Origin: VFMC01 sp044238435
GTDB taxonomy: Bacteria; Actinomycetota; Acidimicrobiia; Acidimicrobiales; Ilumatobacteraceae
DNA length: 37,969 nucleotides
Direction: 5' to 3'
Assembly (NCBI GenBank): GCA_044238435.1
Contig: JBIIDH010000022.1
Span: 1 to 37,969, forward strand
Shown: piece after piece, positions 37,403-37,969 of the stretch
Layout: the number at the start of each line of letters is the position of its first letter
Position numbering within the stretch: position 1 is the stretch's first letter
Program-made: the position numbers and the translations under genes
Notes under the pieces: model-generated
Databases searched by the model: none
What the model was told of the DNA's origin: nothing
Seen by the model: the letters and a program-made list of their open reading frames with translations, nothing else

Positions 37403-37969
37403 TCAAAAGAAGCACTGCCGCAACTGGGCCACGCGGGTGGCGACCAGTTCCATCTGAGGTCGGCTGAGCGGTCCGCGCGACCAGTGCGGGTCGACCATCT
37501 CGAGATCGGGGATGTACTGCGCGTCGGCCAACCGCCAGATGCGATCGTGCTCGCTGGGTAGTGCCGTGAACGCCTGCACCACTGCCGCCCGCTGGTCGGC
37601 GGGAGCAGCGACCGGCACCCAGTTCAGCGCCGGCCGCACGATGGTGGCGGCCACCTGGCCCGTGGCGGCTTCGTGAGCAGGCGCGGGTAGCGACCATGTG
37701 TCGAGCCCGGCGGCCCGCCGGAACGACCACACAGCGGCCACGGTGCAGGTGAGTGAAACCAGTTCGACGTAGGCGAGTTCGCCCACCTCGGCAGCGATGT
37801 CGGTGTGCCACTCGACGGTGAGCGTCCCGGCGTGGGCTGCGATGCGGTACACGGCGTCGTGGGCACGCTCCGGCGCCTGTGCCTGATGGGGCAGCGCGCC
37901 GGGCACCGTCGACGGAGCGACCCAGGGCGGCAATGCCGGTGCACCCTGCAGCGCGGCGAGCGCGGTGGT
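37403..37969 (-). CDS. Partial protein, AhpD/CMD-like pair partner, N-terminus outside the window
   Basis: The frame is open to the right edge (189 codons including the stop), reading ALAALQGAPALPPWVAPSTV at the edge and ending VATRVAQLRQCFF. TTG 37931-37933 is the only candidate start inside, but the open frame beyond it makes an upstream start likely. ELAYVELVSLTCTVAAVWSF resembles the central helix of carboxymuconolactone-decarboxylase-like proteins, again without the C-x2-C pair. It is followed 3 bases later by the 122-residue gene, so the two may be halves of one functional unit. Confidence 0.55.
   Translation of the reverse strand, partial: TTALAALQGAPALPPWVAPSTVPGALPHQAQAPERAHDAVYRIAAHAGTLTVEWHTDIAAEVGELAYVELVSLTCTVAAVWSFRRAAGLDTWSLPAPAHEAATGQVAATIVRPALNWVPVAAPADQRAAVVQAFTALPSEHDRIWRLADAQYIPDLEMVDPHWSRGPLSRPQMELVATRVAQLRQCFF

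Overview
The window is about 38 kb of high-GC DNA, densely coded on both strands, with no rRNA, tRNA, CRISPR array, transposase or phage gene recognised. The gene content points to a free-living aerobic actinobacterium. It includes a coupled acyl-CoA synthetase/crotonase/P450 operon, a full Liv-type ABC importer, a Rieske oxygenase, many lipoproteins with Thr/Ala-rich linkers, GTG starts and tight GTGA/ATGA overlaps. An Acidimicrobiia relative such as Ilumatobacter is my best guess, by style of gene content only.

Layout. (1) 1-2158: a truncated DUF35-type OB-fold gene divergent from a NUDIX hydrolase, then a small acidic lipoprotein convergent with a TetR regulator. (2) 6657-1514, minus strand: a coupled catabolic operon, acyl-CoA synthetase > enoyl-CoA hydratase > cytochrome P450 > enoyl-CoA hydratase > TetR. 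(3) 11833-6804, minus strand: a five-gene branched-chain-amino-acid-type importer in the order livG-livF-livH-livM-livK, closed by a 17-bp-stem hairpin. (4) 11967-14002: acyl-CoA dehydrogenase, then an unrecognised helix-turn-helix-like protein behind a strong dyad. (5) 17825-14074, minus strand: 2-oxoacid dehydrogenase E1 alpha and beta, a free-standing 76-residue lipoyl protein and an SDR, interrupted by a DUF305 gene on the plus strand. (6) 17885-22847: a zinc-metallopeptidase-like lipoprotein with a dead second copy of its domain, an alpha/beta hydrolase, a glycosyltransferase/L,D-transpeptidase pair and a small membrane protein. (7) 22911-25877: a 72-residue unknown protein coupled to a Rieske oxygenase, then argG. 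(8) 25878-26158: a non-coding convergent gap with two 47-bp inverted-repeat elements and short tandem repeats. (9) 27262-30406: an M20 peptidase divergent from a CocE/S15-type hydrolase and an XRE/MmyB-type regulator. (10) 30432-34285: an ECF sigma/anti-sigma pair followed by a copper and cytochrome-oxidase-assembly set (CoxB-like cytochrome c, PCuAC copper chaperone, TlpA thioredoxin, cupredoxin-like lipoprotein, Sco1). (11) 34391-37969: a serine beta-lactamase-family hydrolase, a triple-USP protein and two proteins of uncertain, perhaps AhpD-like, type.

Two regulatory patterns stand out. First, the same 28-bp bipartite sequence, GGAACTC-N11-CCGACGACCT, lies upstream of the anti-sigma gene and of the PCuAC-TlpA operon. 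It looks like the promoter read by the ECF factor encoded between them. Second, many genes have a YANNNT hexamer 6-8 bases before the start codon, the arrangement expected of leaderless mRNAs. The most unusual single items are the duplicated and inactivated peptidase domain, the E1 plus lipoyl-only arrangement without an E2 catalytic domain, the cupredoxin with substituted copper ligands and the paired inverted-repeat elements.
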